DNA of 64,000 nt, taken from an uncultured Lachnospiraceae bacterium (GTDB lineage Bacteria > Bacillota > Clostridia > Lachnospirales > Lachnospiraceae). Below are positions 26,679-35,148 of the stretch, in pieces; the stretch's first letter is position 1, and each line of letters opens with the position of its first letter. The stretch covers positions 1 through 64,000 of the forward strand of contig CAMEJJ010000012.1 of NCBI GenBank assembly GCA_945919795.1, given 5' to 3'. The notes below the pieces were generated by a model. That model was not told the origin of the DNA. It saw only the letters and a list, made by a program, of their open reading frames with translations, and ran no database searches. The position numbers and the translations under genes are program-made.

Positions 26679-28358
26679 TTATTTTTCACCGAGCCCGAGA
26701 CGGTTGATTGCCGAGAAAATAGCTCTCACACTGGCTCTTGTAATATTACTTGAAACACCGACACCGTATGTTACTTTTCCACTCTCGGAATCTAACATAT
26801 GGATATATGCAGCAGCTTGGGAATTGGAACCGCTTTGTAATGCATGCTCCTCATAATCCAATACTTTGATACGGATATCCAGTTCTTCCTGAAGACCGCG
26901 CTGAACCGCATCAATCGGACCGTTACCGACAGCCTCAAATACTTTCTCCACATCATGATCGGTATAGACAACTTTTACATGAGTATCAAATTCACTGTCA
27001 ATGGTATCACTTAAATCATCGACCTTTAACTGACGGAAATGAATCGGTTCTTTTTTATTCAGATATTCCTCACGGAATTTATCCATAATCAGATCCGGTG
27101 ATACCTCGCCCTGTTTTTCGGAAATCTTTTGAATAACATCCGCAAATTCACGATGCATTCCTTTCGGCAGTTTGAAACCGAAATAAGTATCCATAACAAA
27201 AGCAACTCCACCCTTTCCGGACTGGGAATTAATACGGACAATCGGTTCGTATTCCCTTCCGATATCTGCAGGATCAATCGGCAGATATGGTACTTCCCAA
27301 TATTCGTTGTTGCGCTCTTTCATCGCAGCAACGCCTTTGTTGATGGCATCCTGATGAGAACCGGAGAATGCTGTAAATACTAACTTGCCGGCATAAGGAT
27401 GTCTGGGATGGATGGGAAGCTTGGTACATCTTTCGTAAATTTCAATAATATCGTTAATCCGCTCGATGTTTAATTCAGGATTGATACCCTGTGAAAACAT
27501 ATTGTATCCGATATTCATGATATCAACATTACCGGTTCTTTCTCCATTTCCAAACAGAGTACCTTCGATACGCTCTGCACCTGCAAGCAATGCCAGTTCA
27601 GCGCTGGCCACACCGGTACCACGGTCATTGTGGGGATGAACGGATAATATAATACTTTCTCTGTTTTCAAAATGTTTATTCATCCATTCAATCTGATCCG
27701 CATAAACATTGGGAGTTGTCATCTCAACAGTCGAAGGCAGATTGATAATGATCGGATTTTCTTTGGTTGCGCCCCAGGTCTTTTGCACCGCTGTACAAAT
27801 CTCTAATGCATAATCCAGCTCGGTTCCGGTAAAACTTTCCGGAGAGTATTCCAGGATAATCTTGCCCGGGAAATCCTTGGCACGTTCTTTTACCATATTC
27901 GTTCCGTCAATGGCAATCTGTGTAATCTCATCTTTATCCTTGTGGAATACAACATCACGCTGTAAGGTAGACGTTGAATTGTAAATATGGACAATCGCCT
28001 GTTTACATCCTTCAATTGCTTCAAATGTCCGGTCGATCAGTTCTTTTCTGCACTGTGTCAAAACCTGAACACATACATCGTCCGGAATCATCTTACGTTC
28101 AATCAACTGACGCAGAAAATCAAATTCAATCTGACTTGCGGCCGGAAAACCAATCTCGATTTCCTTAAATCCCAATTTAATCAGAAACTGGAAGAACTCA
28201 ATTTTTTCTTCTACAATCATGGGATCAATCAGCGCCTGATTGCCGTCTCTTAAATCCACACTACACCAGATGGGTGCTTTTTCAATTTCCTTGTTGGGCC
28301 ATTCTCTTTCCGGATAATATACCACCGGATTTCTACGATATCTCTTATAGTTTAACAT
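26679..28358 (-). CDS. leuA: 2-isopropylmalate synthase
   Basis: The 559-residue enzyme condenses acetyl-CoA with 2-oxoisovalerate, the first committed step of leucine synthesis. WCSVDLRDGNQAL near residue 35 carries the catalytic Arg-Asp pair, SVHPHNDRGTG supplies metal-binding histidines, and GTLFGNGERTGN is the family glycine-rich motif. A C-terminal regulatory domain (about 430-559) corresponds to the leucine-binding LeuA dimer region. Length and opening sequence fit the long LeuA form. GGAAGGAG precedes the ATG. No other leucine genes are in the window. It lies downstream of a palindromic element at 28416-28489, whose arm contains TTGACC, a possible -35. Confidence 0.95.
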   Translation of the reverse strand: MLNYKRYRRNPVVYYPEREWPNKEIEKAPIWCSVDLRDGNQALIDPMIVEEKIEFFQFLIKLGFKEIEIGFPAASQIEFDFLRQLIERKMIPDDVCVQVLTQCRKELIDRTFEAIEGCKQAIVHIYNSTSTLQRDVVFHKDKDEITQIAIDGTNMVKERAKDFPGKIILEYSPESFTGTELDYALEICTAVQKTWGATKENPIIINLPSTVEMTTPNVYADQIEWMNKHFENRESIILSVHPHNDRGTGVASAELALLAGAERIEGTLFGNGERTGNVDIMNIGYNMFSQGINPELNIERINDIIEIYERCTKLPIHPRHPYAGKLVFTAFSGSHQDAINKGVAAMKERNNEYWEVPYLPIDPADIGREYEPIVRINSQSGKGGVAFVMDTYFGFKLPKGMHREFADVIQKISEKQGEVSPDLIMDKFREEYLNKKEPIHFRQLKVDDLSDTIDSEFDTHVKVVYTDHDVEKVFEAVGNGPIDAVQRGLQEELDIRIKVLDYEEHALQSGSNSQAAAYIHMLDSESGKVTYGVGVSSNITRASVRAIFSAINRLGLGEK

Positions 28359-28415
28359 TTGTGTACTCCTTCCGTACTATTTACTCTGGTAAAATAATCA
28401 TTATTCAAGTATATG

Positions 28416-28489
28416 TGATACCAGGGTCAAAAAATCATACTTTTCATGCTTGCATGAAAAAGTTTGACTTTGAGACCCATTGGTATCAT
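28416..28489. repeat. GATACCA/TGGTATC palindromic element
   Basis: TGATACCA at 28416 pairs with TGGTATCA ending at 28489. Inner arms GGGTC/GACCC and CTTTTTCATGC-type arms around the centre make a long imperfect hairpin of about 74 bases. It lies between the HPr terminator and leuA. A related shorter hairpin is at 51506-51540. Confidence 0.75.
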
Positions 28490-28499
28490 TTGTCATTCA

Positions 28500-28531
28500 A
28501 AAAGAAAACGGCTCATCACAAAGATGAGCCG
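28500..28531 (-). terminator. Intrinsic terminator of the HPr gene
   Basis: A 9-bp perfect stem CGGCTCATC/GATGAGCCG (28509-28517 with 28523-28531) with a 5-base loop is followed on the minus strand by TTTTCTTTTT. It begins 14 bases after the HPr stop codon. Confidence 0.9.
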
Positions 28532-28545
28532 TCATATGCCGATTG

Positions 28546-28809
28546 TTATTCACCTAATCCATTTTCGATTGCTGTGACCAGTGCTTTTAAAGCTTCTTCT
28601 TCATCTTCGCCTTCACAAACAAATTCTACTTCGTCTCCGCATTTTACACATGCGCCTAGGACACTCAATACACTCTTGGCATTTGCCGTGCTATCTCTGA
28701 ATGAGAATGTTATTAACGATTTAAACTGCATGGCTTCCTTACATAGGATGCCGGCCGGTCTTAGATGCAATCCCGTAGGATTTTTTATTACTACCTTTTG
28801 ACTAACCAT
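28546..28809 (-). CDS. ptsH: HPr family phosphocarrier protein
   Basis: The 87-residue protein has GLHLRPAG with the phosphorylatable histidine at position 15, and NAKSVLSVLGACVKCGDEV with the regulatory serine at position 46, the site used by HPr kinase in Firmicutes. It would carry phosphate from enzyme I to sugar-specific PTS enzymes and, when Ser-phosphorylated, act in catabolite repression. Three cysteines are unusual for HPr. It is a single-gene unit with its own promoter and terminator; no ptsI is nearby, so it could be an alternative HPr rather than the main one. Confidence 0.9.
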   Translation of the reverse strand: MVSQKVVIKNPTGLHLRPAGILCKEAMQFKSLITFSFRDSTANAKSVLSVLGACVKCGDEVEFVCEGEDEEEALKALVTAIENGLGE

Positions 28810-28841
28810 GTTCTAACCCTCCAATTGTCATACCCAAGAAT

Positions 28842-28870
28842 ACTATAACACTTTTTGATTCTTTCTACAA
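28842..28870 (-). promoter_or_regulatory. Sigma-A-type promoter of the HPr gene
   Basis: On the minus strand TTGTAG (28870-28865) and TATAGT (28847-28842) are 17 bases apart; the leader to the ATG is about 25 bases and contains GGAGGG as ribosome-binding site. Confidence 0.75.
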
Positions 28871-28877
28871 GCCTTAT

Positions 28878-28903
28878 AAAAAAACTGAAAGTCATACTCT
28901 CAG
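28878..28903 (-). terminator. Intrinsic terminator downstream of glmM
   Basis: CTGAGAGT and ACTTTCAG (28903-28885 on the minus strand) form an 8-bp stem with a 3-base loop, followed by seven T residues. It ends the cdaA-cdaR-glmM transcript just before the HPr promoter. Confidence 0.8.
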
Positions 28904-28948
28904 ACAGTTCGTTATAAAAATGCAAAACAACGTTTATATCACAATTGT

Positions 28949-30298
28949 TTACGCCATGACTTTTTCGATCAGTGCTGCAAGTACCTTGGCTTCCTTATCA
29001 ATCTGCTCCTGATTTTTTCCTTCGATCATAACCCTGACTAAAGGCTCAGTTCCGGAAGGTCTGATTAACACTCTGCCTTCATCTTTAAACTTCTCCGACA
29101 ATTCTTTAATTGCGCCTTCCACTTCAGGATAATCCATATAATTGTATTTTTTGCTGTTTGCAACCTTTGCGTTTACCAATGCCTGCGGTAACACTTCCAT
29201 AATGCCGGCAAGCTCTGATAACGGCTTTTTGGTATCCACCAGCACCTTTAGTAGAAACAGTGCACTAAGCAAGCCGTCACCTGTTGTATTTTCATCCAAC
29301 AGAATGATGTGTCCGGATTGCTCTCCTCCGAGATTGGCATGAATTTCTTTCATGCGCTCAAGTACATAACGGTCTCCGACCTTGGTCTGTTCTACATGAA
29401 TTCCTTGTTTTTCTCCCATTAGGAAAAAGCCAAGATTACTCATTACAGTTGCAACAATCGTATCACCTTTTAGTTTACCCTGTTCCTTCATGTGATTGCC
29501 GATAATCGCCATAATCTGGTCGCCATCGACTTTCACACCGTTTTCATCGACCGCAAGCAGCCTGTCAGCATCTCCGTCAAAGGCAAGACCGATATCCGCT
29601 TTGTGCTCCTTTACAGCTTCCTGCAGCGATTCCATATGCGTAGAACCACATTTGTCATTAATATTGGTTCCATCCGGCTGATTATGAATGGCAATGACAT
29701 CAGCACCAAGCTCTGAAATTGCTTTCACAGATGTTTCAAACGATGCTCCCTGTGCACAATCCAATACAATCTTTAGTCCGGTAAGATCAACATCAGCTGC
29801 TTCTTTTGCATGTCTGATATAATCCTCTTTTGCTTCCATGGCATATGTAATATTACCGACACCTGTGCCGGTAGGAAATTCTATGCCCTGCATATCATTT
29901 TTTATAAGCGCCTCAATTTCATCCTCCAAAGCATCCGGAAGCTTAAATCCTTCAGAATCAAAAAATTTAATTCCGTTAAATTCAACCGGATTGTGAGACG
30001 CTGAAATCACAACACCTGCATCCATATGATAAGCTCGTGTCAAATATGCAACTGCCGGAGTCGGCACCACACCAACGTAACAAACATTGGCTCCGACTGA
30101 ACATGCACCTGCCATCAGTGCATTTGCCAGCATTCCTCCGGAGATACGAGTGTCACACCCTACCATGATGGTAGGCTTGTGCTGATTGCCTTTTGTAAGT
30201 ACTGCGGCTCCCGCCTGTCCGAGTTGCATGGCAAGTGTTACCGTTAATTCTTCATTTGCTATCCCTCTGACACCATCTGTTCCAAATAATCTGGCCAT
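28949..30298 (-). CDS. glmM: Phosphoglucosamine mutase
   Basis: The 449-residue enzyme interconverts glucosamine-6-phosphate and glucosamine-1-phosphate for peptidoglycan precursor synthesis. The active-site serine is in GVVISASHNPVEFNG, the metal loop in LAFDGDADRLL, the substrate loop in GGEQSGH and the phosphate-binding loop in RPSGTEPLVRVM. Start and length fit GlmM. In many Firmicutes it is encoded with cdaA and cdaR and binds CdaA, limiting c-di-AMP synthesis; the same order is present here. GAGGATAAA precedes the ATG. Confidence 0.97.
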   Translation of the reverse strand: MARLFGTDGVRGIANEELTVTLAMQLGQAGAAVLTKGNQHKPTIMVGCDTRISGGMLANALMAGACSVGANVCYVGVVPTPAVAYLTRAYHMDAGVVISASHNPVEFNGIKFFDSEGFKLPDALEDEIEALIKNDMQGIEFPTGTGVGNITYAMEAKEDYIRHAKEAADVDLTGLKIVLDCAQGASFETSVKAISELGADVIAIHNQPDGTNINDKCGSTHMESLQEAVKEHKADIGLAFDGDADRLLAVDENGVKVDGDQIMAIIGNHMKEQGKLKGDTIVATVMSNLGFFLMGEKQGIHVEQTKVGDRYVLERMKEIHANLGGEQSGHIILLDENTTGDGLLSALFLLKVLVDTKKPLSELAGIMEVLPQALVNAKVANSKKYNYMDYPEVEGAIKELSEKFKDEGRVLIRPSGTEPLVRVMIEGKNQEQIDKEAKVLAALIEKVMA

Positions 30299-30408
30299 CT
30301 GTTTATCCTCAACTTTTATAATATCTTTTAATCCTATCTGTTCTTTTCTTTATATCTATTTTGAATTCTTTTATCTTTTCTTATTTCTTTTACTTTTCGT
30401 TTATGATT

Positions 30409-31686
30409 TTATTCCAAATCTCTCACACGACACTCAATCGTATTGTTTTCCTTTGTAGCAAAAACGCCACTCGGAAGCTCAAATTGTACCGGTATCTCAT
30501 ACGTTCCCGCTTTTAACCGGGTAAGTCCTTTATTTTCGAGATAGTCTTCTATGGATACCACACCTTTGATGGAATCTTTCTTTACATCCGACAAATCTGA
30601 AGACAATCCCTTGATTCCCAAAACATAATCTCCTCCCATAAGAGTGATGCTCTGTTTTTCAGAATCATAACCTGTAACGGAAATATTAGATTTGGGAATA
30701 GCAACATCTTTGGTTTCCATTTTTTCAATCGGAACCGTAACCGTAATTTTTCCATCAAAATCTTTATCAACCAAACTGACATTGTCCGGAAGATATTTCG
30801 TAACATCCAAAGTTATGGTAAAAGTATCTTTTTTTCCTTCCAGATCAATCGCAGCCGCCGGAATGGTAATAGCCGAAATACCGGATAAAACATTCGATTT
30901 ACCTGCAACAGTAATCTCGTCAATATCAGAAGTAATATCTCCCGCCAGACTATAATCACTTGCCAGATTACCGGAAGTATAAAAACGAAAACCGAGAGAC
31001 TTCGTACTCAGAATATCCACTTTTAAGTTGACGGAAGAAATATTACCACTCAATCTGGATGCATCAAGCGCATTCCCTTTCGCATCATAATACCGGATTG
31101 TGGATGTAGTACTGATACTTGCAGCCATGCCTGCAACCGATGCCTCTACCACCGCTTTATCAATCTTGGAAACAATAGATTCGGGGCCTTGAACTGTTAC
31201 TACGTTTTGGTCTAAAACAGTATCACCAATCACATAGCCGTCAACCGGTTCTCCATTCACCTGGGAAGTAATCGCAAACTGCTTTTTCTGCAGATTTTCG
31301 ATTGCAACCTCCAAGGTATCTGTCTTTCCTTTGATACTCTCTATCTTATCATTATATTTATTGGTTTCCAATTTTATGCGAACAGTTCCTTTTTCCATAT
31401 CCAGGTTGGATAAATCCGCTGTTGCCCTAATATTATCTCTTCCGAGCAAATCGTTGATGGAGCGCTTGGCAGATATCGTAACCGCAATACTGTCCGTATC
31501 ATTTAATACTTCATAGGTTTTGTTTTGTTTGGAAATGGCATCTGCATTTACAATTTCAACCGGAATACCCGAATACGTACTGTCAATAATCGGATCACTG
31601 ACATTGACTACAATAATCCAGATCAAAATTGCAATTACAACGGCAAGAACACGCATGCCGAGATTATTTGTCAGCTTGTTTTTCAT
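30409..31686 (-). CDS. cdaR: CdaA regulatory protein CdaR (YbbR-domain protein)
   Basis: The 425-residue protein has one N-terminal membrane helix (about residues 9-28) followed by four YbbR-type beta domains exposed outside the cell. It is the membrane regulator of the diadenylate cyclase encoded just upstream. Its start lies within the last 23 bases of cdaA, which indicates translational coupling. Length and domain number fit the family. A purine-rich 110-base gap without an obvious terminator separates it from glmM. Confidence 0.93.
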   Translation of the reverse strand: MKNKLTNNLGMRVLAVVIAILIWIIVVNVSDPIIDSTYSGIPVEIVNADAISKQNKTYEVLNDTDSIAVTISAKRSINDLLGRDNIRATADLSNLDMEKGTVRIKLETNKYNDKIESIKGKTDTLEVAIENLQKKQFAITSQVNGEPVDGYVIGDTVLDQNVVTVQGPESIVSKIDKAVVEASVAGMAASISTTSTIRYYDAKGNALDASRLSGNISSVNLKVDILSTKSLGFRFYTSGNLASDYSLAGDITSDIDEITVAGKSNVLSGISAITIPAAAIDLEGKKDTFTITLDVTKYLPDNVSLVDKDFDGKITVTVPIEKMETKDVAIPKSNISVTGYDSEKQSITLMGGDYVLGIKGLSSDLSDVKKDSIKGVVSIEDYLENKGLTRLKAGTYEIPVQFELPSGVFATKENNTIECRVRDLE

Positions 31687-32554
31687 CGCGTTTCAACCTG
31701 CCTTTCCAGCCCTTGCGCTGTTTTTCTTCATCCGTTGTCTTATTTTGAACAGACAAAAGCATAGAACGCAATTTATCAGCATTTACATTGCGAATCAACT
31801 TGCCCTCGTATGCTACGGAAACCTTTCCTGTCTCCTCCGAAACAATGATAGTAATGGAATCCGTCATTTCAGATACGCCCACACCGGCACGGTGTCTGGT
31901 CCCCAAATCTTTGGATAATCTGGTGCTGTCAGACAGAGGCAGATAACAGGTTGCCGAAACAACACGATTTCCACGGATCAAAACAGCTCCATCATGAAGA
32001 GGTGTATTGTGTTCAAAAATATTAATCAAGAGCTGGCTGGTCACAACCGCATCAATTTCAATACCGGTCCTTTCATATTCAGACAAAACCTGATTTTGTT
32101 CAATTACAATCAATGCTCCTGTCTTGACCTTGCCCATTTCGAAACTGGCTTTGACAATCTCGTTGAGTGTCTTATCGGAAAACCGGCCATTTTCGGATTT
32201 GTTCATATCAAAAGGCATCAGTCCCGCCAGAAAACTTTTTTGTCCAAGCTGTTCCAATGCTCTTCGAAGCTCCGGTTGCAACACAATGACAATAGCTATG
32301 ATTGCCACAGAAAAAATCTTCTCCGCAATCCATAAAATCGTACTGAGATTCAATACAGCGGCAAATAACAAAAACACAATGATTACAATAATCCCTTTTA
32401 ACAAATTCCATGCTTTTGTATCCCGAATCCATATTAAAATCTGATACACCAAAAAGGAGATAATAACTATCTCCACAATATCGGTCCATACAATTCTGGT
32501 AGGAAAATGAATGGTAGTCAAATATTTATTTATAAATGCCGAAATCGTTTCCAT
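31664..32554 (-). CDS. cdaA: Diadenylate cyclase CdaA
   Basis: The 296-residue protein makes c-di-AMP from two ATP. It has three N-terminal membrane helices (within about residues 22-92), a short coiled linker and the DAC catalytic domain with the DGA motif at 188-190 and RHR at 220-222, both intact. The C-terminal 35 residues are basic. It stands first in the conserved cdaA-cdaR-glmM order, which ties c-di-AMP turgor signalling to cell-wall precursor supply. It follows the membrane protein gene at 32604 by 49 bases and is probably in a longer operon beginning near recD2. Confidence 0.96.
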   Translation of the reverse strand: METISAFINKYLTTIHFPTRIVWTDIVEIVIISFLVYQILIWIRDTKAWNLLKGIIVIIVFLLFAAVLNLSTILWIAEKIFSVAIIAIVIVLQPELRRALEQLGQKSFLAGLMPFDMNKSENGRFSDKTLNEIVKASFEMGKVKTGALIVIEQNQVLSEYERTGIEIDAVVTSQLLINIFEHNTPLHDGAVLIRGNRVVSATCYLPLSDSTRLSKDLGTRHRAGVGVSEMTDSITIIVSEETGKVSVAYEGKLIRNVNADKLRSMLLSVQNKTTDEEKQRKGWKGRLKRDEKQADK

Positions 32555-32603
32555 GCGAATCCATTCCCCTTTATTTTATGGCCACAACGTAAATTTATTC
32601 TCT

Positions 32604-33527
32604 CTAATGTATTTTTTTCACTTTCACTTTTGTCTGGGGTACAGAATTTTTAGGCACTGCCTTGACATAATAATAATACTCATCATCTTCAAACTGCACA
32701 TACTCCGTTCGGGAATAGTCCACATTGAAAACAAAGAACTGCAATCCTACCGCAAGTAAAAGCGATGCAATCATTCCTAAAATTAGGGAAAGCAGTGAAA
32801 TATGCGTATCGAAGGACAGATCACCAATCAGCAGAATCGTTGCTCCCAAAACACCGCCAACACACATACCAATTGTCCATGAATGATCAATAGACAACAT
32901 ACGTATTACATACACAGTAATCACAATAACCGAAAAAGCAATGAGGACAATGATGATTTCCTGATTGCCAAGCAGTCCGTCAATGACAAACCGGAACTTT
33001 CCGATTGCCTCTTCCGTCTCTAAATCACTGATTGTCTGGGCATTTTCCTTGATAAATAAAACCAGATAATACGCTACGGTTCCGCATGCCACCGATACAA
33101 CGGATAACGGCGTACATAAAAGACCTACCGCAATCGGAATAATGTACGGAATCTTCAGCATAAACATCAGCGGAAGTAATGCAACCACAATCGTATCCTT
33201 TGATGAAAACCGAAAATAAAGGATAAACATCAATACGAAAGCAGCCAATGCAACAATGCCACATTCCAAGGATACCGCATAAGAATTTAAACAAACAAAA
33301 AGCGCGCCAAACAATACAATGAAATTCATCGGTAAAAAAGAGCACATCAGTGCCACAATCAACGGAATGATAATATTGCCGGCAATCCGATCCATATACC
33401 CTATATTGGCATTAATACTTAGCAAAACAACAAGCGCCAATAAGAATTTGAAGAGAGGTGTTAAATATACTTCGCCTTTACTGTATATATCGCGAAGCTT
33501 TTCTCTCATTTCCAGCAAAGCAGACAT
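32604..33527 (-). CDS. Conserved polytopic membrane protein, unknown
   Basis: The 307-residue protein has about nine hydrophobic segments, many short and close together, and ends with a soluble tail containing FEDDEYYYYVKAVPK followed by a basic stretch. I cannot assign a family, although the tail motif seems familiar from Lachnospiraceae genomes. It lies between yvyF and cdaA in a tight minus-strand series. Its place next to the membrane cyclase suggests an envelope role, but that is only context. Confidence 0.8.
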   Translation of the reverse strand: MSALLEMREKLRDIYSKGEVYLTPLFKFLLALVVLLSINANIGYMDRIAGNIIIPLIVALMCSFLPMNFIVLFGALFVCLNSYAVSLECGIVALAAFVLMFILYFRFSSKDTIVVALLPLMFMLKIPYIIPIAVGLLCTPLSVVSVACGTVAYYLVLFIKENAQTISDLETEEAIGKFRFVIDGLLGNQEIIIVLIAFSVIVITVYVIRMLSIDHSWTIGMCVGGVLGATILLIGDLSFDTHISLLSLILGMIASLLLAVGLQFFVFNVDYSRTEYVQFEDDEYYYYVKAVPKNSVPQTKVKVKKIH

Positions 33528-33579
33528 ATTGTTTTCCTTTCTTGTTTTATAGATAATTTAAATGAATAAAAAAGATATT

Positions 33580-33981
33580 TTAACTTTTTCTTTTTTCCAA
33601 ATCATACATGGCTGATAACTGTTTCAACCGATTGTAATACTTTTTGAGACTTTTCTTCGCTTTATAATAACGAATCGAATAAACAATGTAACAAATCAAA
33701 CTATATGCAACCACAAAAATCACATAATAAAGCAAGACATTTTTACCAAATGCCATCAGATCCATTTTATAGATATCCTGCATAAATGTCTCAAAATCAT
33801 AATAAATGAACAAGCCAAAGATAATCAGATAGGCAATGGTGGCACAGATGATTGATTTAATAATCTGTAATCCCATGTAATCGCTTCTGAAATAGCTTGC
33901 TATTGCCATATTTTTTTTACCTTCATCGGCTTCATATGCAGCCATTTTTGTCATAAGACGTAAACGTTCCTGATTTATCAT
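33580..33981 (-). CDS. Small two-helix membrane protein, unknown
   Basis: The 133-residue protein has a polar N-terminus of about 40 residues, two membrane helices (about 42-62 and 84-104) and a Lys/Tyr-rich C-terminal helix. No family is recognised. It follows yvyF by 16 bases and precedes the nine-segment protein gene, so all belong to one transcript. Confidence 0.75.
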   Translation of the reverse strand: MINQERLRLMTKMAAYEADEGKKNMAIASYFRSDYMGLQIIKSIICATIAYLIIFGLFIYYDFETFMQDIYKMDLMAFGKNVLLYYVIFVVAYSLICYIVYSIRYYKAKKSLKKYYNRLKQLSAMYDLEKRKS

Positions 33982-33997
33982 GAAAAGTTCTCCAAAA

Positions 33998-34411
33998 TTA
34001 GTCTGTCAAAAAACGCATTCTATTTTTAGAATCAGGTTTTCTGTGTGATTCGTTTTTCAACTGCTCCACATTTTTGGTCAGCATATTGTTGAGATTACGA
34101 CTCATATTTTCACGGCATTGCGGGCAGAATTTGCCACTTCCGATCATCTTGCCACAACTTTCACAAGCCACTTTAATCGGCGAATCATCTGAAAACTGCA
34201 GTCTCTCCTGACGAATCCATGTCTGGATCTGTTGCGGCTCAACATCGCATTCTTCACACACCTCGGTCATACTGCAGTGGCCATGCTGCTGAATATATTT
34301 TTTTACTTCCTGAAACTTTTGTTCACTAAGCTCCTTGCATACGGGGCAAATCTTGTTACCTGCAATATAATTAAATAACTTTCCGCATCTTCGGCAATTT
34401 ATAACATTCAT
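33998..34411 (-). CDS. yvyF: YvyF-like flagellar operon zinc-ribbon protein
   Basis: The 137-residue protein has an N-terminal zinc ribbon (CRRCGKLF and CPVCKEL), a helix-turn-helix-like middle (CEECDVEPQQIQTWIRQERL) and a second ribbon (CESCGKMIGSGKFCPQC). This matches the TIGR03826/YvyF type of protein that follows comF genes in flagellated Firmicutes. In B. subtilis it lies between comFC and flgM; here comFC precedes it by 17 bases but no flgM follows. It may bind nucleic acid; its role is not established. Confidence 0.85.
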   Translation of the reverse strand: MNVINCRRCGKLFNYIAGNKICPVCKELSEQKFQEVKKYIQQHGHCSMTEVCEECDVEPQQIQTWIRQERLQFSDDSPIKVACESCGKMIGSGKFCPQCRENMSRNLNNMLTKNVEQLKNESHRKPDSKNRMRFLTD

Positions 34412-34428
34412 CTGCTAACCTCCCGGGA

Positions 34429-35148
34429 TCAATCATCACCAATGGCAACTGCCAAAAAATACACCTTGTGTACGCCTGCCTCTTTTAATACCTTTGCCAA
34501 GGCATCTATGGTACTGCCTGTTGTATAGATGTCATCGATAACTATAGATACTTTCAATTTTACATCATTTCTGCCTATTTTAAAAGCCTTTTTCAAATTA
34601 TTTTGGCGTTCCGACCTGCTCATGCTTTTTAATGGTTTGGTATCTTTGACACGTTCCACATAATGCTCATAAAATGGAATCCCGGAATGCCTGCAAAAGG
34701 ATTTTGCCAAAAGTTCTGCCTGATTATAACCGCGCTTTCTGATACGGTTTTCATGCAATGGAACAGCGATTACGCCCTCGGCTCCTGCTCTTTTTAATGC
34801 CACAGCGAAAGCATCTGCCAAAAGTTTCCCAAGTGCATTGGCATATTCACTCCGTTTTCCGTACTTTAACCGGTAAATCATGTCCCGAAGCACATCATCG
34901 TAGGTGCATAGCGAAAGCCCTTTATCATATATATGTGCCCATCCGTATTTTAAGCAGTCCGAACAGTACTCTTTTTCCAAATCGCTTAATGCTCGTCCAC
35001 ATTTACAACAACGTTTTCCTCTGATTATGGGAAGTTTTTCCAGGCATGTGGTACAAAATCCATCAAAACTCTGGTTTTGTAAAATCGGCTTATCACAAGC
35101 CGGGCATCTGGGCGGATATAAATAATCCAGAATATTGATCTTTTTCAA
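34429..35148 (-). CDS. comFC: ComF family protein
   Basis: The 239-residue protein has two N-terminal CxxC pairs (PRCPACDK and CTTC, then CCKCG and CSDC) forming zinc sites, and a C-terminal phosphoribosyltransferase fold with the PRPP loop SIVIDDIYTTGST. ComFC is needed for DNA uptake in competent Firmicutes and probably for DNA handling in others. The ATG overlaps the recD2 stop by 4 bases. The position of recD2 in place of the comFA helicase is common in Clostridia. Confidence 0.93.
   Translation of the reverse strand: MKKINILDYLYPPRCPACDKPILQNQSFDGFCTTCLEKLPIIRGKRCCKCGRALSDLEKEYCSDCLKYGWAHIYDKGLSLCTYDDVLRDMIYRLKYGKRSEYANALGKLLADAFAVALKRAGAEGVIAVPLHENRIRKRGYNQAELLAKSFCRHSGIPFYEHYVERVKDTKPLKSMSRSERQNNLKKAFKIGRNDVKLKVSIVIDDIYTTGSTIDALAKVLKEAGVHKVYFLAVAIGDD

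Noticed and set aside
30299-30408. Terminator or regulatory RNA between cdaR and glmM
   Set aside because: The interval is purine-rich on the coding strand without a stable hairpin; only the glmM ribosome-binding site is clear.
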